64,000 bases of DNA from Microbacteriaceae bacterium 3FA27C10 (GTDB lineage: Bacteria > Actinomycetota > Actinomycetes > Actinomycetales > Microbacteriaceae): positions 1 to 64,000 of the forward strand of contig SCNI01000013.1 of assembly GCA_005502775.1 (NCBI GenBank). Direction: 5' to 3'. Positions 49,000 to 59,216 of the stretch are shown in pieces. Below the pieces are notes generated by a model, which was not told the origin of the DNA, did not search any database, and worked only from the letters and a program-made list of their open reading frames with translations. A program made the translations under genes and the position numbers. The first letter of the stretch is position 1. Each line of letters begins with the position of its first letter.

Positions 49000-50076
49000 A
49001 TGCGTTGGACCGGCCAGACCCTCGACTCGGAAGCACCGTCCACTCTGCCCGGGTTGGCGCGTTTGAACAACCTCGTGCGCTCGGTGCAGACGCCCGAGTT
49101 CGCGGGCATCACCTTTCACGAGGTGCTGGCCAAGAGCGCGCTCAACCATGTTCCGGGCGCCAGCAAGGTCATGCCGTTCGCCTGGACGGTCAATCCCTAC
49201 CGTGGCTGCTCGCACGCCTGCGTGTACTGCTTCGCCCGGCCCACGCACAGCTACCTCGAGCTCGACGCGGGCAAAGACTTCGACCAGCAGATCGTGGTGA
49301 AGCTGAACGTGGCCGAGGTGCTGAAGCGCGAGCTCGGCAAGAAGGCGTGGGAGCGGCATCCGGTCGCCCTCGGCACCAACACCGACCCCTATCAGCGCGC
49401 GGAGGGGCGCTACGCCCTCATGCCCGGCATCATCAGCGCGCTCGTGGGCTCGGGCACGCCGTTCTCGGTGCTCACCAAGGGTTCGTTGATGCGCCGCGAC
49501 CTCGAGCTGATCGCCTCGGCGGCCGAGTCGGTGCCCGTGAGCCTCGCGATGTCGATCGCGATCTACGACGACGAGCTCCAGCAGTCGATCGAGCCGGGCA
49601 CCCCGAGCACGAAGGCGCGGCTCGCCACGGTCACGGCCGTGCGTGAGATGGGGCTGGAGTGCCAGGTCTTCCTCATGCCGATCCTGCCGCTGCTCACCGA
49701 CACGAGCGAGCACCTCGACCGGGCGCTCGGCCTGGCGGCCGCTGCCGGGGCGTCGAGCGTGGTCTATTCGGCCCTGCACCTCAAGCCGGGGGTGAAGCAG
49801 TGGTACTTCGCGTGGCTCAGCCGCGAGCATCCCGAGCTGGTCGCGCCCTACGCGCGCATCTACGCCAAGGGAACGTATGCGCCCAAGGAGTATCGCGATT
49901 GGCTCGCCGCCCGCATCAAGCCCCTCGTGCGCAAGCACGGGCTGCACCGCGGGCGGCCGTCGGGGGTGACCGGGGGAGTGGCGCCCGGGCTGCCGCTCGC
50001 CCGGCCTGGCCGTGCCGATGCGCTCACCGTGCCGAGCTTCGGGCCTGTGGGTGACGCACAGCCGATGCTGTTCTGA
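49000..50076 (+). CDS. Rv2578c-family radical SAM protein
   Basis: A 358-aa protein from ATG 49000. The [4Fe-4S] motif is NPYRGCSHACVYCFARPTHS, with CxxxCxxC as C-S-H-A-C-V-Y-C. It is followed by the SAM-binding VALGTNTDPYQRAEGRYALM and LTKGSLMRRDLELIASAAES. The organisation resembles SplB (spore photoproduct lyase) and the Rv2578c group, whose reaction is unknown. The C-terminal part has VKQWYFAWLSREHPELVAPY. The SOS-like box upstream supports a role in DNA repair or damage response. It stands alone on its strand, divergent from the methyltransferase. Confidence 0.92.
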   Translation: MRWTGQTLDSEAPSTLPGLARLNNLVRSVQTPEFAGITFHEVLAKSALNHVPGASKVMPFAWTVNPYRGCSHACVYCFARPTHSYLELDAGKDFDQQIVVKLNVAEVLKRELGKKAWERHPVALGTNTDPYQRAEGRYALMPGIISALVGSGTPFSVLTKGSLMRRDLELIASAAESVPVSLAMSIAIYDDELQQSIEPGTPSTKARLATVTAVREMGLECQVFLMPILPLLTDTSEHLDRALGLAAAAGASSVVYSALHLKPGVKQWYFAWLSREHPELVAPYARIYAKGTYAPKEYRDWLAARIKPLVRKHGLHRGRPSGVTGGVAPGLPLARPGRADALTVPSFGPVGDAQPMLF

Positions 50077-50124
50077 GGGCGGCGCCGGATGCGCGTGAAG
50101 ACTGCCGGCGGGCTGCCCGTCGAA

Positions 50125-50221
50125 GGCCGCCCGTTAAAGAAGGGCGGCCGGCCGCAGGATGGGGAACCGCGCGGCCGGCCGAGTCGATCGGCCATTGAGG
50201 ATGGGGAATCTTCGGCCGATC
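50125..50221. repeat. Three consecutive hairpins, two sharing an AGGATGGGGAA loop
   Basis: H1: ggccgccc/gggcggcc (50125-50132/50142-50149). H2: a stem of cggccggccg arms around a loop containing aggatggggaa (50156-50166). H3: gatcggcc/ggccgatc (50186-50193/50214-50221) with the same aggatggggaa (50198-50208). They lie in the 260-bp gap between the radical SAM gene and tdk. H1 could terminate; H2 and H3 present the same unpaired element twice. Confidence 0.65.
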
Positions 50222-50336
50222 TGCAATTCGGGTGAACTGATGAATCAATGGTGCGCTCCGAAACCGGGAGTTGACCGCATAACAGGGGTCAATTCACCCT
50301 CGGAGTCACCCTCGAAGGAGGGCATAGGGTGTTCGA

Positions 50337-50948
50337 GTGGCGAAACTGTACTTCCGATTCGGGGCGATGAACAGCGGCAAGAGCACCGCGATGCTCCAGG
50401 CAGCCTTCAACTACGAGGAGCGCGGCCAGCAGGTGCTGCTCGCGAAGCCCGCGATCGACACCAAAGGCGACGTGCAGATCGTCTCCCGGCTCGGCGTCAC
50501 CCGTGACGTCGACTTCCTCATCGCGCCCGACACGGACGTGCGGGTCGAGTTCGCCGCCCGGCGCGAGCAGGTGGTGGCCGAGACCGGTGTCGACGTGAGC
50601 TGCCTGCTCATCGACGAGGCCCAGTTCCTCAGCCCCGCCCAGGTCGACGACGTCTTGCGCATCGCGATCATGGATGGCGTTCCGGTGCTGGCCTACGGCA
50701 TCCGGAGCGACTTCCAGACCGCCGGCTTCCCGGGAAGCATCCGTCTGCTCGAGATCGCCCACAGCCTCGAAGAGCTGAAGACCATCTGCCGTTGCGGCCG
50801 CAAGGCCATCTTCAACGCCCGCAAGGTCGGCGACCGGTATCTCTTCGACGGCGCGCAGGTGGCCATCGACGGGGAAGACGTGACCTACGAGTCGCTCTGC
50901 GGGGCCTGCTACCTCGAGGAGTCGCACGGGGTGCTCGGCCGCGCCTGA
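50337..50948 (+). CDS. tdk: Thymidine kinase
   Basis: A 203-aa type II thymidine kinase from GTG 50337. It phosphorylates thymidine with ATP in the salvage pathway. Walker A is LYFRFGAMNSGKSTAMLQAA. The metal site is in SCLLIDEAQFLSPAQVDDVL (DEAQF). The lasso and zinc domain are visible: VLAYGIRSDFQTAGFPGSIR, LEELKTICRCGRKAIFNARK with CxC, and a later CGACYLEESHG that supplies the other two Cys. Length and order are normal for the family. Upstream lies the hairpin cluster at 50125-50221. Confidence 0.96.
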   Translation: MAKLYFRFGAMNSGKSTAMLQAAFNYEERGQQVLLAKPAIDTKGDVQIVSRLGVTRDVDFLIAPDTDVRVEFAARREQVVAETGVDVSCLLIDEAQFLSPAQVDDVLRIAIMDGVPVLAYGIRSDFQTAGFPGSIRLLEIAHSLEELKTICRCGRKAIFNARKVGDRYLFDGAQVAIDGEDVTYESLCGACYLEESHGVLGRA

Positions 50949-51017
50949 GCGCCGCCGGGGCGGCACGGGCCCCGAATGCTACCTTTAGCCGTTGGAACCG
51001 AACACCAGGGGGCAGCC

Positions 51018-51470
51018 ATGCAGCACACACCGACTCGAATCCTCGTCGCCACGGCGCTGGCCGCGGCCGCCGCACTGGGGCTGACTGCCTGTTCTTCGGG
51101 CGCCGGCGACAACGGAGGGGCGACATCGACCGCGGTGGCCCCGTCGAGCAGCACCTCGAGCACGGCGGGCTCCACCGGAATGCTCCCGCCCATCATCGTG
51201 GACGTCGCCGACATCGACGGAACCACGGTCGACGTGCCGCTCGGCAACACCATCGACCTCGTGACGGCGAGCGGCGAAGACCCCACGGTCTGGACCGCCA
51301 AGATCTCCGACCCCGCGATCGCGGAGTTCGTGCCCGGAAAGAACGACGGCAGCGCCACCTTCAACCCGGGAATCACGCCGCTCGCGGTCGGCTCGACCGA
51401 CGTGGTGCTGTCGAACCCCACCACCGACGCGCGGGTGTCGTTCACGGTGAACGTCACCGCCGCGAAGTAG
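51018..51470 (+). CDS. Small lipoprotein
   Basis: A 150-aa protein from ATG 51018 with cagggggcag upstream. The signal sequence TRILVATALAAAAALGLTAC ends in a lipobox LTAC, so Cys is the mature lipid-modified residue. A Ser/Thr-rich linker (about 25 residues) leads to a beta-sandwich-like domain (TVDVPLGNTIDLVTASGEDP; PLAVGSTDVVLSNPTTDARV), reminiscent of Ig-like folds or inhibitor-like domains. Membrane-anchored at the outer face. Function unknown. The next gene starts 17 bp later and is probably co-transcribed. Confidence 0.85.
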   Translation: MQHTPTRILVATALAAAAALGLTACSSGAGDNGGATSTAVAPSSSTSSTAGSTGMLPPIIVDVADIDGTTVDVPLGNTIDLVTASGEDPTVWTAKISDPAIAEFVPGKNDGSATFNPGITPLAVGSTDVVLSNPTTDARVSFTVNVTAAK

Positions 51471-51486
51471 CTGCGGGGCGGCGTCG

Positions 51487-52281
51487 GTGACCGAGCCCGT
51501 TCCGCCGGGAACCGGCGAGTCGCATGCCGTTCCGAACGTCGGGCGCCCGCTGCCTCCGCTGAACCCGGTGCCCGGCGAGAGTGCCGCGGCTCCGCGCGCT
51601 CAGCGCGACCCCCTGATCGAGCGGGTGGCGGCGCGCGTCGAGGGCCGGCATCCGGGCTGGGTGGTCGAGCACTCCTTCGCCGCCGGCTGGATCTGGTTCC
51701 TGGCCTGGTCGCTGCTGCTCGTGCCGGCCTGGTTCCTGCAGTGGCACGCGGCGGTGTTCGTGGCGATCGGCGTGGTGGCGAGCCTGCCCACGGTCGTGGC
51801 GAGTTCGATCTGCCTCTGGCGTACGCCGGAGTCGCATCTTCGGCGGGAGTCGTCGGTGCTCGGGCACTTCCTCTCTCGGTTCTTCGCCTATGTGTTCGGC
51901 TTCGGAGTGTGGACCCTCTCCGTGGTGGTCAGCACCGTGCTCGCACTCGTGCTGCCCTCGCTCGACCGCCACAGCGATGCGAGGGCGATCGCGAACGGCT
52001 TCGACATCCTCGTGGCGTCCATTCCGCTCGTGGCCTCGCTTCTGCTCGTCATCCTGACCGTGCGGTGCGCCTACTTCCTGGTGCGGCTGCGCGGCATGGC
52101 GCGCCGTCCGAGCCACACGCGGATGCCCGAGCACTTCCTGAGCGAGAGCCCGCGCACGCACCGCCTGCTGATCGGCCTCGCGCATCCGCTGCTGCTCCTC
52201 GCGGGAGGGGGACTCACCTCGCTGATCATCGTGGTCGCCACGGTGATCGACATCACCCTGCGCTTCGTCTCGCAGGTCTGA
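51487..52281 (+). CDS. Multi-pass membrane protein, unknown function
   Basis: A 264-aa protein from GTG 51487. The first 60 residues are Pro-rich and disordered. Five helices follow: AGWIWFLAWSLLLVPAWFLQ, AVFVAIGVVASLPTVVASSI, FGVWTLSVVVSTVLALVLPS, DILVASIPLVASLLLVILTV and a last one in LLIGLAHPLLLLAGGG. No family motif recognised. It follows the lipoprotein by 17 bp, so the two may act together at the membrane. Confidence 0.7.
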   Translation: MTEPVPPGTGESHAVPNVGRPLPPLNPVPGESAAAPRAQRDPLIERVAARVEGRHPGWVVEHSFAAGWIWFLAWSLLLVPAWFLQWHAAVFVAIGVVASLPTVVASSICLWRTPESHLRRESSVLGHFLSRFFAYVFGFGVWTLSVVVSTVLALVLPSLDRHSDARAIANGFDILVASIPLVASLLLVILTVRCAYFLVRLRGMARRPSHTRMPEHFLSESPRTHRLLIGLAHPLLLLAGGGLTSLIIVVATVIDITLRFVSQV

Positions 52282-52352
52282 GCGCACCGCGCCGCGCCCG
52301 GGAACCGCTGCCGGGGTTGCTGGTCGAAGGCCTCGGGGGCAGGGTTGAGGGC

Positions 52353-52688
52353 ATGAAGAGTGTCTCGTATGCCGGTCTGACCTTTCAGACCGCCGATGCC
52401 ATCGCCGATGCACTCCTCCAGCTCGCCGCGGCGCTCGGCCAGAACGAGCGCGCGGAGACCGTCGACATCCCGGTGATCGACGACACCGGGAGGCTGACGT
52501 CGGTACAACTCGTGATCGGCCCGGCGAGCCAGTTCATCAGCCGGCCGGTGGAGTCGCACTTCGACGATCCGCAGGGCGAGGACATCATCGACTACCTGCA
52601 GCGGCGCACCCGGCTGCTCGACCTGCCCCGCGCATCCGCGATGTCGGTGAGCGAGTTCGACCGCTTCGATCTCGACACCCCGAGCTGA
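52353..52688 (+). CDS. Small hypothetical protein, 111 aa
   Basis: From ATG 52353 with gttgagg upstream. MKSVSYAGLTFQTADAIADA, LLQLAAALGQNERAETVDIP, then TSVQLVIGPASQFISRPVES. The alternating pattern suggests a small alpha/beta soluble protein resembling uncharacterised actinobacterial proteins. No signal, no membrane segment. It is followed by a bidirectional terminator and the tRNA gene. Confidence 0.7.
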   Translation: MKSVSYAGLTFQTADAIADALLQLAAALGQNERAETVDIPVIDDTGRLTSVQLVIGPASQFISRPVESHFDDPQGEDIIDYLQRRTRLLDLPRASAMSVSEFDRFDLDTPS

Positions 52689-52725
52689 CCGGGCTCCTGG
52701 CGCGGCTGCGCGACGGGAGAAACAA

Positions 52726-52760
52726 GAAGCCGGTCAGAGAGTGATTCTCTGACCGGCTTC
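52726..52760. terminator. Bidirectional terminator between the 111-aa gene and tRNA-Pro
   Basis: A perfect 15-bp stem gaagccggtcagaga/tctctgaccggcttc (52726-52740/52746-52760) with a 5-nt loop and tttct on the right. On the left side of the minus strand cttgttt follows. It serves both the rightward gene and the leftward tRNA. Confidence 0.9.
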
Positions 52761-52766
52761 TTTCTG

Positions 52767-52840
52767 TCGGGGTAGCGGGATTCGAACCCACGACCTCCTC
52801 GTCCCGAACGAGGCGCGCTACCAAGCTGCGCCACACCCCG
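52767..52840 (-). tRNA. tRNA-Pro (anticodon CGG)
   Basis: 74 nt, read leftward from 52840. The acceptor stem cggggtg pairs with taccccg, followed by discriminator A. D arm gcgcagcttggtagcgc, anticodon stem-loop cctcgttCGGgacgagg with CGG, and T arm with ggttcgaatcc are all present. CCA is not encoded. It decodes CCG, a major codon in this GC-rich genome. Confidence 0.95.
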
Positions 52841-52921
52841 AAGTGGTTCACCGTGTCTGGAAGACCCGGCTGAGGCCTCAATAAGGATAGCCGATATTCT
52901 CGCGCTCCGGGACCGCCCCGC

Positions 52922-53857
52922 TCAGCGGGAACGCGCCGTGAGAGTGAGCAGGCTCGCCTCAGGCGGGCAGGCGAAGCGCACGGGTGCGTAGATCGAGGTG
53001 CCGAGCCCGGCCGACACGTTGAGGAACGCCGAGTGGAAGCCGTGGCGCCAGAGGCTCAGGCCCTTCACCTGCTTGCGCGGGATGTCGCAGTTGGTGACGA
53101 GGGCGCCGTAGCCGGGCACGCAGACCTGACCGCCGTGGGTGTGCCCCGCGAAGATCAGCTCCGCGCCGTGGGTGACGAAGGAGTTGAGCACGTACTGGTA
53201 GGGCGCGTGCGCCACGCCCACCGTGAGCCGGGGACCGCGGTCGTCTTCTTCGCGCAGTTCGTCGAGCGCGCCCGGGATGCGGTCGAGGCGGTCGAAGTGC
53301 CGGTGCGGGTCGTCGACGCCGAAGAAGTCGATGATGGTGCCGTCGATCTCGACGGTGGCGGCCGCGTTGTTGAGGCCCTGCCAGCCGAGCGAGGCGAAGT
53401 AGCTCTCGAGCGCCGCGGTGTCGAGCCGCTCGGCCTCGTGGGCGTGCGTCGACGGGCCCATGAAGTAGCGCAAGGGGTTCTTGAACGTGGGCCCGAAGTA
53501 GTCGTTCGAGCCGTTCACGTACACCCCTGGCACGCCGTGGAACACATCGAGGGCCGCCTGTACGCCGCGCAGCCCGTCGCGGTGGCCGAGGTTGTCGCCG
53601 GTGTCGACGATGAGGTGAGGGGCGAAGCGCGCCAGCGCGCGCACCCAGGCCTGCTTGTCGCGCTGCCACGGAGCCATGTGCAGGTCGGAGAGGTGCAGCA
53701 CGCGGATGTCGGCAGCACCCGGCGGCAGCACGGGCACGGTCGCGGTGCGCAGCGTGTAGCGCTTTCGCTCGACCGCGGTGCCGTACGCGAAGGCACCGAG
53801 GCCGGCCGTGGCCGCCACTCCGAGAGCGGCGGCCACGGCCCGCGCCGGGCGCGTCAC
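52922..53857 (-). CDS. Metallophosphoesterase (Rv3683-like)
   Basis: A 311-aa protein from GTG 53857, overlapping the PBP stop (GTGA). A basic start and one hydrophobic segment (VAAALGVAATAGLGAFAYGT) suggest a signal anchor. Calcineurin-type metal motifs are all present: IRVLHLSDLHMAPWQ (DxH), HLIVDTGDNLGH (GDNxxH), YVNGSNDYFGP (GN[H]-like, here NGSND), and LIFAGHTHGGQVCVPGYGAL (GHTH). It may act on a lipid- or glycan-linked phosphate at the cell surface. The pairing with a class A PBP is conserved in actinobacteria (Rv3683/ponA2). Confidence 0.92.
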   Translation of the reverse strand: MTRPARAVAAALGVAATAGLGAFAYGTAVERKRYTLRTATVPVLPPGAADIRVLHLSDLHMAPWQRDKQAWVRALARFAPHLIVDTGDNLGHRDGLRGVQAALDVFHGVPGVYVNGSNDYFGPTFKNPLRYFMGPSTHAHEAERLDTAALESYFASLGWQGLNNAAATVEIDGTIIDFFGVDDPHRHFDRLDRIPGALDELREEDDRGPRLTVGVAHAPYQYVLNSFVTHGAELIFAGHTHGGQVCVPGYGALVTNCDIPRKQVKGLSLWRHGFHSAFLNVSAGLGTSIYAPVRFACPPEASLLTLTARSR

Positions 53858-56364
53858 TTTGTGGTGATGCGGAGTTGGTCGGTTCCGTACCGGATCACGG
53901 TGCCGCCACCGGGGTTGGTGCCGGTGACGATCGAGTTGTCGTTGTTCGGGCCCTGCACGATGATCTGGTTCGCTTCGATGCCGGCGCCGGTGATGGCGGC
54001 TTTGGCATCTTTCAGGGACTTGTTGTTGACATCCGGAACCGTGCGCAGCTGGCCGTTCGAGGTGTAGACCACCACGGTCGAGCCCTTGTTCGTGAAGCCC
54101 TCAGGGTTGCTGCTCGCGACCGTGCCGGCCGCGGCCGTGCCGTCGACCTGGCCGCCGTCCTGGAAATCGAAGCCGGCGGCAGTGATGGCAGCCTTGGCCT
54201 GGTCGATGGTCATCCCCGCGAGGTTCGGGATGGCCACCTTGACGCCGTTGAGCAGAGTCGGGTCGGGCGCCGGGAAGGCGTCACCGCCGTACTTCCCGTC
54301 GGCATCGGTCATGTACTGCTTCCAGATGTAGTGGCGAACGTTGCCGCCGGAGTTTCCGGAGATCGTGGTGTTGCGGATCGAGACCTTGCCCACCACGTTG
54401 CCCACCCAGACGGCGGTGGCGAGGGTGGTGCTGCCGCCGACGAACCAGGTGTCCTTCTCGGAGTCGGTGGTTCCGGTCTTGCCGAAGTGGGGGATGCCGT
54501 CGTTCGGGTTCGACAGTGTCGCCGTTCCACCGTTGATCACACCCTGCAGTGCCGTCAGCATCGTGGAGGCCACGTTCGCGGGAACCGCCTGCGAACAGGT
54601 GGAGGTGGGCGCGGGGAGCTCTGCACCGTTCGCGTCGAGGATCTTGGAGATCGCGATCGGGGTGCAGAAGTTACCGTCGGCCGCGACGCCGGCGAAGGCG
54701 GCGGCCATCGTGAGGGGCGCGACCTCGTTGGTTCCGAGCACGTCGGACGGGAACTCCGTCAGCGCACTTCCGTCGGCGCGATGCACTCCGAACGACTCGG
54801 CCGTCTTGCGGATCTCGCACTGGTCGAGCTTCTGCGCCATGCGGAGGAACGCGAGGTTCACCGAGTTGGCTGTCGCCTGCATGACCGTGACGTTGCCGGG
54901 GTTCGAGCCGCCGTCGTTGACCACGGCGTACGGGCCGGAGTTCGGGTCGCCGAGGCAGCTGTCCTTGAACTGGGCGAGGTTGAGCGTGCCGGCGTTGCCG
55001 TTGATGACGTCGTTCAGCGAGTGACCCGTCTTCAGCCACTCGGCGAGCGTGAAGATCTTGTAGGTCGAACCCACCTGGAAGCCGGTCGATCCGCCGTAGT
55101 CGAAGTCGGTGCTGTAGTTGATGGCGGTGGCGCCGTCATTGGTGGCCGTGACATCCGGGTCGGCGCTGAAGTCCTTGTTCTGCACCATCGCGAGCACCTT
55201 GCCGGTGCCCGGCTGCACGGTGACGAGCGAGGAGCCGAGGTCGAAGCCGGCTTCCGCCTTAGACTTCGGAACGTAGCTGTTCATCGCCGCCATGGCCGCG
55301 TTCTGCAGGTCCATGTCGAGCGTGGTGTAGATCTGGTAGCCGCCGGTCTTGAAGTTGTTCCAGCGGGTGTCCTCGTCGGCGCCGAACGCGGGGTCGTTCT
55401 TCACGATGTGCGTGACGTAGTCGCAGAAGAAGCCGGCGGCGTAGTCGTTCGCGGTCTGGCATCCGGTGGACGGCTGCGAGATCTTCGGGGTCACCGGGGT
55501 GGCGATGGCCTCGTCGTACTGCGCCTGCGTGATGGTGTGCTCCTTGAGCATCGACGGCAGGACGTCTTTGTCGCGACGGGCCTGGTTGTCGGCCACATTG
55601 GCGGGGTTGTCGATGTTCAGGTCGTTGGGCGCGTTCACCGTGGCAACGAGGCTCGCGGCCTGGGCGATGGTGAGGTCGGAGGCGTTGACACTGAAGTAGT
55701 ACTGCGCGGCCGACTGGATGCCGTAGACGCGGCCGCCGAAGGGAGCGATGTTGAGGTAGCCGAGCAGGATGTCGTCTTTGGAGTACGACTTCTCGAGGCC
55801 GATCGCGAGCTTCATCTCTTTCAGCTTGCGGTCGATGGAGGTCTTGGTGGCCTCGGCGTAGGCGGCGTCGCGCTGCGCGGGGTCCTGGATGGCCTCGGCT
55901 TTCTGCACCTGGATGTTGCGCACGTACTGCATCGAGATGGTCGACGCACCACTGGCCGAGGTGCCGGCGGCGTTGCCGGCCGCGGCGCGGAGGCTCGACG
56001 CCACGTCGACGCCGCCGTGCGTGTAGAAACGGGGGTCTTCGGTGGAGACGACGGCGTCTTTCACGTACTGGGAGATCTGGTCCCAGCCCACTTCTTCGCG
56101 GTCCTGCTCGAACACGGAGGCGAGCAGCACCGGGGTGCCGTCGCTCTTCGTGGCGAAGATGTTCGTCTTCTGCGCGAGAGTGTCGGGCTTGATGTAGCTC
56201 GGGAGGTTCTCGAACATACCGATGGAGTTGTTCGCGGCAATGCCGGTGACAGCGAGTGCGGGCGTGACCATGGCTGTGACGAGGATGCCCGCGATTGCGC
56301 TCATACCGACGATGCCCAGAATGGCTCCGACCACACCGCTAGCCGAGGCTTTTGGGGCAGACAT
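53854..56364 (-). CDS. Bifunctional class A penicillin-binding protein with PASTA domains
   Basis: An 836-aa protein from ATG 56364 (MSAPKAS, then one N-terminal helix). It polymerises glycan and cross-links peptides in the periplasmic-equivalent space. Glycosyltransferase motif: DAVVSTEDPRFYTHGGVDVA, with the catalytic Glu, then STISMQYVRN. Transpeptidase motifs: STGFQVGSTYKIFTLAEWL (SxxK), SVN (TANSVNLAFLRMAQKL) and HFGKTGTTDSEKDTWFVGG (KTG). Two C-terminal PASTA domains follow: VAIPNLAGMTIDQAKAAITA and TVPDVNNKSLKDAKAAITGA. It corresponds to mycobacterial ponA2. Confidence 0.95.
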   Translation of the reverse strand: MSAPKASASGVVGAILGIVGMSAIAGILVTAMVTPALAVTGIAANNSIGMFENLPSYIKPDTLAQKTNIFATKSDGTPVLLASVFEQDREEVGWDQISQYVKDAVVSTEDPRFYTHGGVDVASSLRAAAGNAAGTSASGASTISMQYVRNIQVQKAEAIQDPAQRDAAYAEATKTSIDRKLKEMKLAIGLEKSYSKDDILLGYLNIAPFGGRVYGIQSAAQYYFSVNASDLTIAQAASLVATVNAPNDLNIDNPANVADNQARRDKDVLPSMLKEHTITQAQYDEAIATPVTPKISQPSTGCQTANDYAAGFFCDYVTHIVKNDPAFGADEDTRWNNFKTGGYQIYTTLDMDLQNAAMAAMNSYVPKSKAEAGFDLGSSLVTVQPGTGKVLAMVQNKDFSADPDVTATNDGATAINYSTDFDYGGSTGFQVGSTYKIFTLAEWLKTGHSLNDVINGNAGTLNLAQFKDSCLGDPNSGPYAVVNDGGSNPGNVTVMQATANSVNLAFLRMAQKLDQCEIRKTAESFGVHRADGSALTEFPSDVLGTNEVAPLTMAAAFAGVAADGNFCTPIAISKILDANGAELPAPTSTCSQAVPANVASTMLTALQGVINGGTATLSNPNDGIPHFGKTGTTDSEKDTWFVGGSTTLATAVWVGNVVGKVSIRNTTISGNSGGNVRHYIWKQYMTDADGKYGGDAFPAPDPTLLNGVKVAIPNLAGMTIDQAKAAITAAGFDFQDGGQVDGTAAAGTVASSNPEGFTNKGSTVVVYTSNGQLRTVPDVNNKSLKDAKAAITGAGIEANQIIVQGPNNDNSIVTGTNPGGGTVIRYGTDQLRITTK

Positions 56365-56413
56365 AGGATCAAGGGTAAGTGACAAACCTGCGATTAGCCG
56401 TGAAAGGGGCCCC

Positions 56414-56593
56414 GTGCCTGCCTGGGAATACGTTACGACGCCACTGATGATCCACAACACCGCCGCGATTCTCAACACCTGGGGTTCTGACGGCTGGGAG
56501 CTGGTGCAGATCGTGACCGGGCCCGAGGGCGGCCTCGTCGCCTATCTCAAGCGGCCCGTCGCTTCCGCCGCGACCGCCGGGGCGGGCGCCTGA
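56414..56593 (+). CDS. DUF4177-like small protein
   Basis: A 59-aa protein from GTG 56414 with gaaagggg 4-7 nt upstream. WEYVTTPLMIHNTAAILNTW, then GSDGWELVQIVTGPEGGLVA and YLKRPV match the short DUF4177 type, with the WELV centre. The role is unknown. The stop overlaps the RidA ATG (TGATG), so the two are coupled. The position, next to ponA2 and ahead of RidA, corresponds to the small gene near Rv3678c in mycobacteria. Confidence 0.85.
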   Translation: MPAWEYVTTPLMIHNTAAILNTWGSDGWELVQIVTGPEGGLVAYLKRPVASAATAGAGA

Positions 56594-57063
56594 TGTCCGA
56601 GCTGAGCATCCGTCTCTCCGAACTCGGCGTCGAGATCCCCACCGTCTCCGCACCGGCCGGGGCGTATGTTCCCGCCGTGGTCACGGGCAACCTCGTCTAC
56701 ACCGCCGGCCAGCTGCCCTTCGTGGGCGGAGCGCTGCCCGCCGTGGGCAAGGTGGGCGAACTCCCCGGCCTGGTCACGCCCTCCGAGGCCAAGGCGCTCG
56801 CGCAGACCGCCGCGCTCAACGCGCTGGCCGCCGTGCAGAGCGCGATCGGCTCGCTCGACCGGGTGACCCGCATCGTGAAGGTCGTCGGGTTCGTGTCGTC
56901 CGACCCGTCGTTCTCGGGGCAGCCCGGGGTCATCAACGGCGCATCCGAGTTCCTGGTCGACGTGTTCGGCGAGATCGGCGTGCACGCCCGCTCGGCCGTG
57001 GGCGTGGCGGTGCTGCCGCTCGACTCGCCCGTCGAGGTGGAGCTCATCGTCGAGTTCGCGTAG
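56593..57063 (+). CDS. RidA-family enamine/imine deaminase
   Basis: A 156-aa protein from ATG 56593. It hydrolyses reactive enamines/imines produced by PLP enzymes. SELSIRLSELGVEIPTVSAP, then NLVYTAGQLPFVGGALPAVG and NALAAVQSAIGSLDRVTRIV, VGFVSSDPSF and a final VPVEVELIVEFA-type end (SPVEVELIVEFA). The family's C-terminal E is present, but the usual Arg of the active site (IPxxRS or RP) appears replaced by ARSAVGVAVLP, which keeps an R-S pair. It corresponds to Rv3678c. Its stop abuts the acs stop on the other strand. Confidence 0.93.
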   Translation: MSELSIRLSELGVEIPTVSAPAGAYVPAVVTGNLVYTAGQLPFVGGALPAVGKVGELPGLVTPSEAKALAQTAALNALAAVQSAIGSLDRVTRIVKVVGFVSSDPSFSGQPGVINGASEFLVDVFGEIGVHARSAVGVAVLPLDSPVEVELIVEFA

Positions 57064-59028
<1,965 letters not shown>

Positions 59029-59182
59029 GCGGATATTCGCTCCTTCGCGAGTCACAGAACCTCTTCGACGATACTGCACCCGGTGCGGGGAGGGGTTGCA
59101 GAGTGTTGCCCGCTGTGACGGGGGCGGGTCGGGGTGCGGGTCGGGATGCGGGTACGGATCGCTGAGAATTCGCTGGAGCGAT

Positions 59183-59210
59183 TTGCGTGAATGTTTCGGG
59201 CGGGTAAACT
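59183..59210 (+). promoter_or_regulatory. Promoter of the 6C RNA
   Basis: TTGCGT (59183-59188), 16 bp, TAAACT (59205-59210), placing transcription start at about 59217. Confidence 0.6.
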
Positions 59211-59216
59211 CGTTCG

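Noticed and set aside
59029-59180. G/C-rich tandem-like stretch between acs and the 6C RNA as a gene
   Set aside because: Frames there are low-complexity extensions of acs on the minus strand, without a start site or coding pattern.
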